A stretch of DNA of 64,000 nucleotides from Clitoria ternatea (taxonomy: Eukaryota; Streptophyta; Magnoliopsida; Fabales; Fabaceae), in assembly GCA_037962975.1 (NCBI GenBank), contig CM075673.1, forward strand, positions 119,369,001 to 119,433,000. Direction: 5' to 3'. Below, in pieces: positions 63,221 through 64,000 of the stretch; within the stretch, counting starts at the first letter, position 1; each line of letters starts with the position of its first letter. A program made the position numbers and the translations under genes. The notes beneath the pieces were generated by a model. That model saw only the letters and a list, made by a program, of their open reading frames with translations, ran no database searches and had not been told where the DNA came from.

Positions 63221-64000
63221 TGTATTCATAATTATTAAAACTGATGCATGATTTAAGATTCTGATAGTGATCTTCGTGGCGATGGTGTAGCCTGTTAGTG
63301 GATGATAATGATGGATGATATGCATGGATCTATTTTCTTGTCACTATGAAAAATATGTATGTGCATGCCCTTAATTGGATTGCTCAATGTTGTTAGTCTG
63401 ATGACCGATTGTAACATGCGCTGGTGTGATTGACTGAATGATTACGAGTAGTGTGGGAAATCCGTTCTTGATTAATGGCTACGGCGAAGGTGTTCGTGGC
63501 GTGATGATGTGTAATAATGAATGTGTTAGTTGCATGAGTGAGAGTGGGGTGACCCATAGAAGGTCAAGAACCCCAAGGGAAACGACTTCCAGTTACCAAC
63601 CCTGGCTAGATCCCAATAGTGCTCGTGGTAGCCGTTGGAGCTAGAGAAGAGAGTCTCGAGACACCGTGGGGAGGCCGGTGCCACCTGGTAAGAGCTGAGG
63701 GACGAGGGGCCAGAAGAAAAGGGGACCGTAACTGAGAGTCTTTACCCGAGTCGGATCCGCAGGCATGCATATAGAAATAAGGCTGATTGTGGTGGTGTAT
63801 AAATCTATGTACGTATATGTGTATGATTTTGAATGCATGAATATATATATGGATGTGGAATAAACTCTGTGTATTATGTGTGTCATGAATGTGGTTTGAA
63901 CTGTATGAACTTGGTTACTTGAGAAAGGTTGAATGATAGCAGGAGCGTGTTCTGACGCTGATACCGAGTCTGTGAGTATCATTTTACATGTAAAAGCTCA

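Larger units (their letters stand above)
62642..64000 (+). mobile_element. Start of another TGTAACATCC-type LTR, continuing beyond the window
   Basis: Begins TGTAACATCCCAG inside the 3' LTR of the second chromovirus, after GATTG (62637-62641). It differs from the other LTRs in the window. A TATA box lies at about 62855. Downstream is a GC-richer stretch (63530-63770) and a GT microsatellite (63200-63220). No primer site is reached, so it may be a full element or a solo LTR. Confidence 0.72.

Noticed and set aside
1..64000. Host protein-coding genes, tRNA or rRNA genes
   Set aside because: All recognisable domains belong to transposable elements. I saw no conserved tRNA or rRNA blocks other than primer-binding sites.

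Overview
The window is plant nuclear DNA made almost entirely of transposable elements, the kind of retrotransposon sea found in pericentromeric or gene-poor chromatin. I find no host gene, tRNA or rRNA that I can support. The evidence for a plant is the set of lineages: Athila-like and Tat-like Ty3/gypsy elements, chromovirus-type gypsy elements with 2.8-4 kb LTRs, an L1-type LINE with a C-terminal RNase H domain, and a hAT-type MITE. A legume, perhaps of the bean tribe, is my guess from the style of the LTR motifs. That guess is weak.

Layout. 1-2241 is AT-rich DNA without recognisable content. 2242-6838 is a MITE-like element with long inverted ends, split by a reverse-oriented solo LTR (2392-6036, target duplication TAACA). 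7717-8342 is a hAT-like MITE with an 8-bp target duplication. From 8867 to about 53085 lies one antisense LINE whose RNase H domain was split by an antisense Athila-like element (9102-49337, duplication GTCAC). That Athila was in turn hit twice. The first hit is a chromovirus solo LTR (12479-27195, duplication GTCTA/GTCTC), itself split by a chromovirus (13159-23872, duplication TATGG). The second is a Tat-lineage element (28833-41559, duplication GAATC) with about 1 percent LTR divergence, the youngest element that can be dated here. Next to the LINE 5' end, a further chromovirus starts at 53150. Its 5' LTR holds an Athila-type solo LTR (about 55467-56986). Its 3' LTR is cut at 62641 by another LTR that runs off the window.

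Coding capacity. The chromoviruses and the Athila are decayed by stops, frameshifts, internal deletions and lost catalytic residues. The Tat element is nearly intact: one continuous gag-pol frame of about 1,800 codons with three stop codons, a protease, RT, a degenerate first RNase H, a complete second RNase H and an integrase. It also has two tandem-repeat blocks and an intron-containing antisense gene with its own TATA box.

The most interesting signal is shared by unrelated elements. Each large LTR family carries a dense array of its own short palindromic or dyad motif: CTCGCTTAAGCGAG in the Athila, GAAACGTTTC+CGAGT at 15-bp period in one chromovirus, TGAATCGATTCA in the solo LTR, GACGC-GTA-GCGTC in a second chromovirus family and in an unrelated Athila-type LTR, and GAGGC-TACTCC-GCCTC in 17 tandem 47-bp units in the Tat element. 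All boundaries and counts were made by eye.
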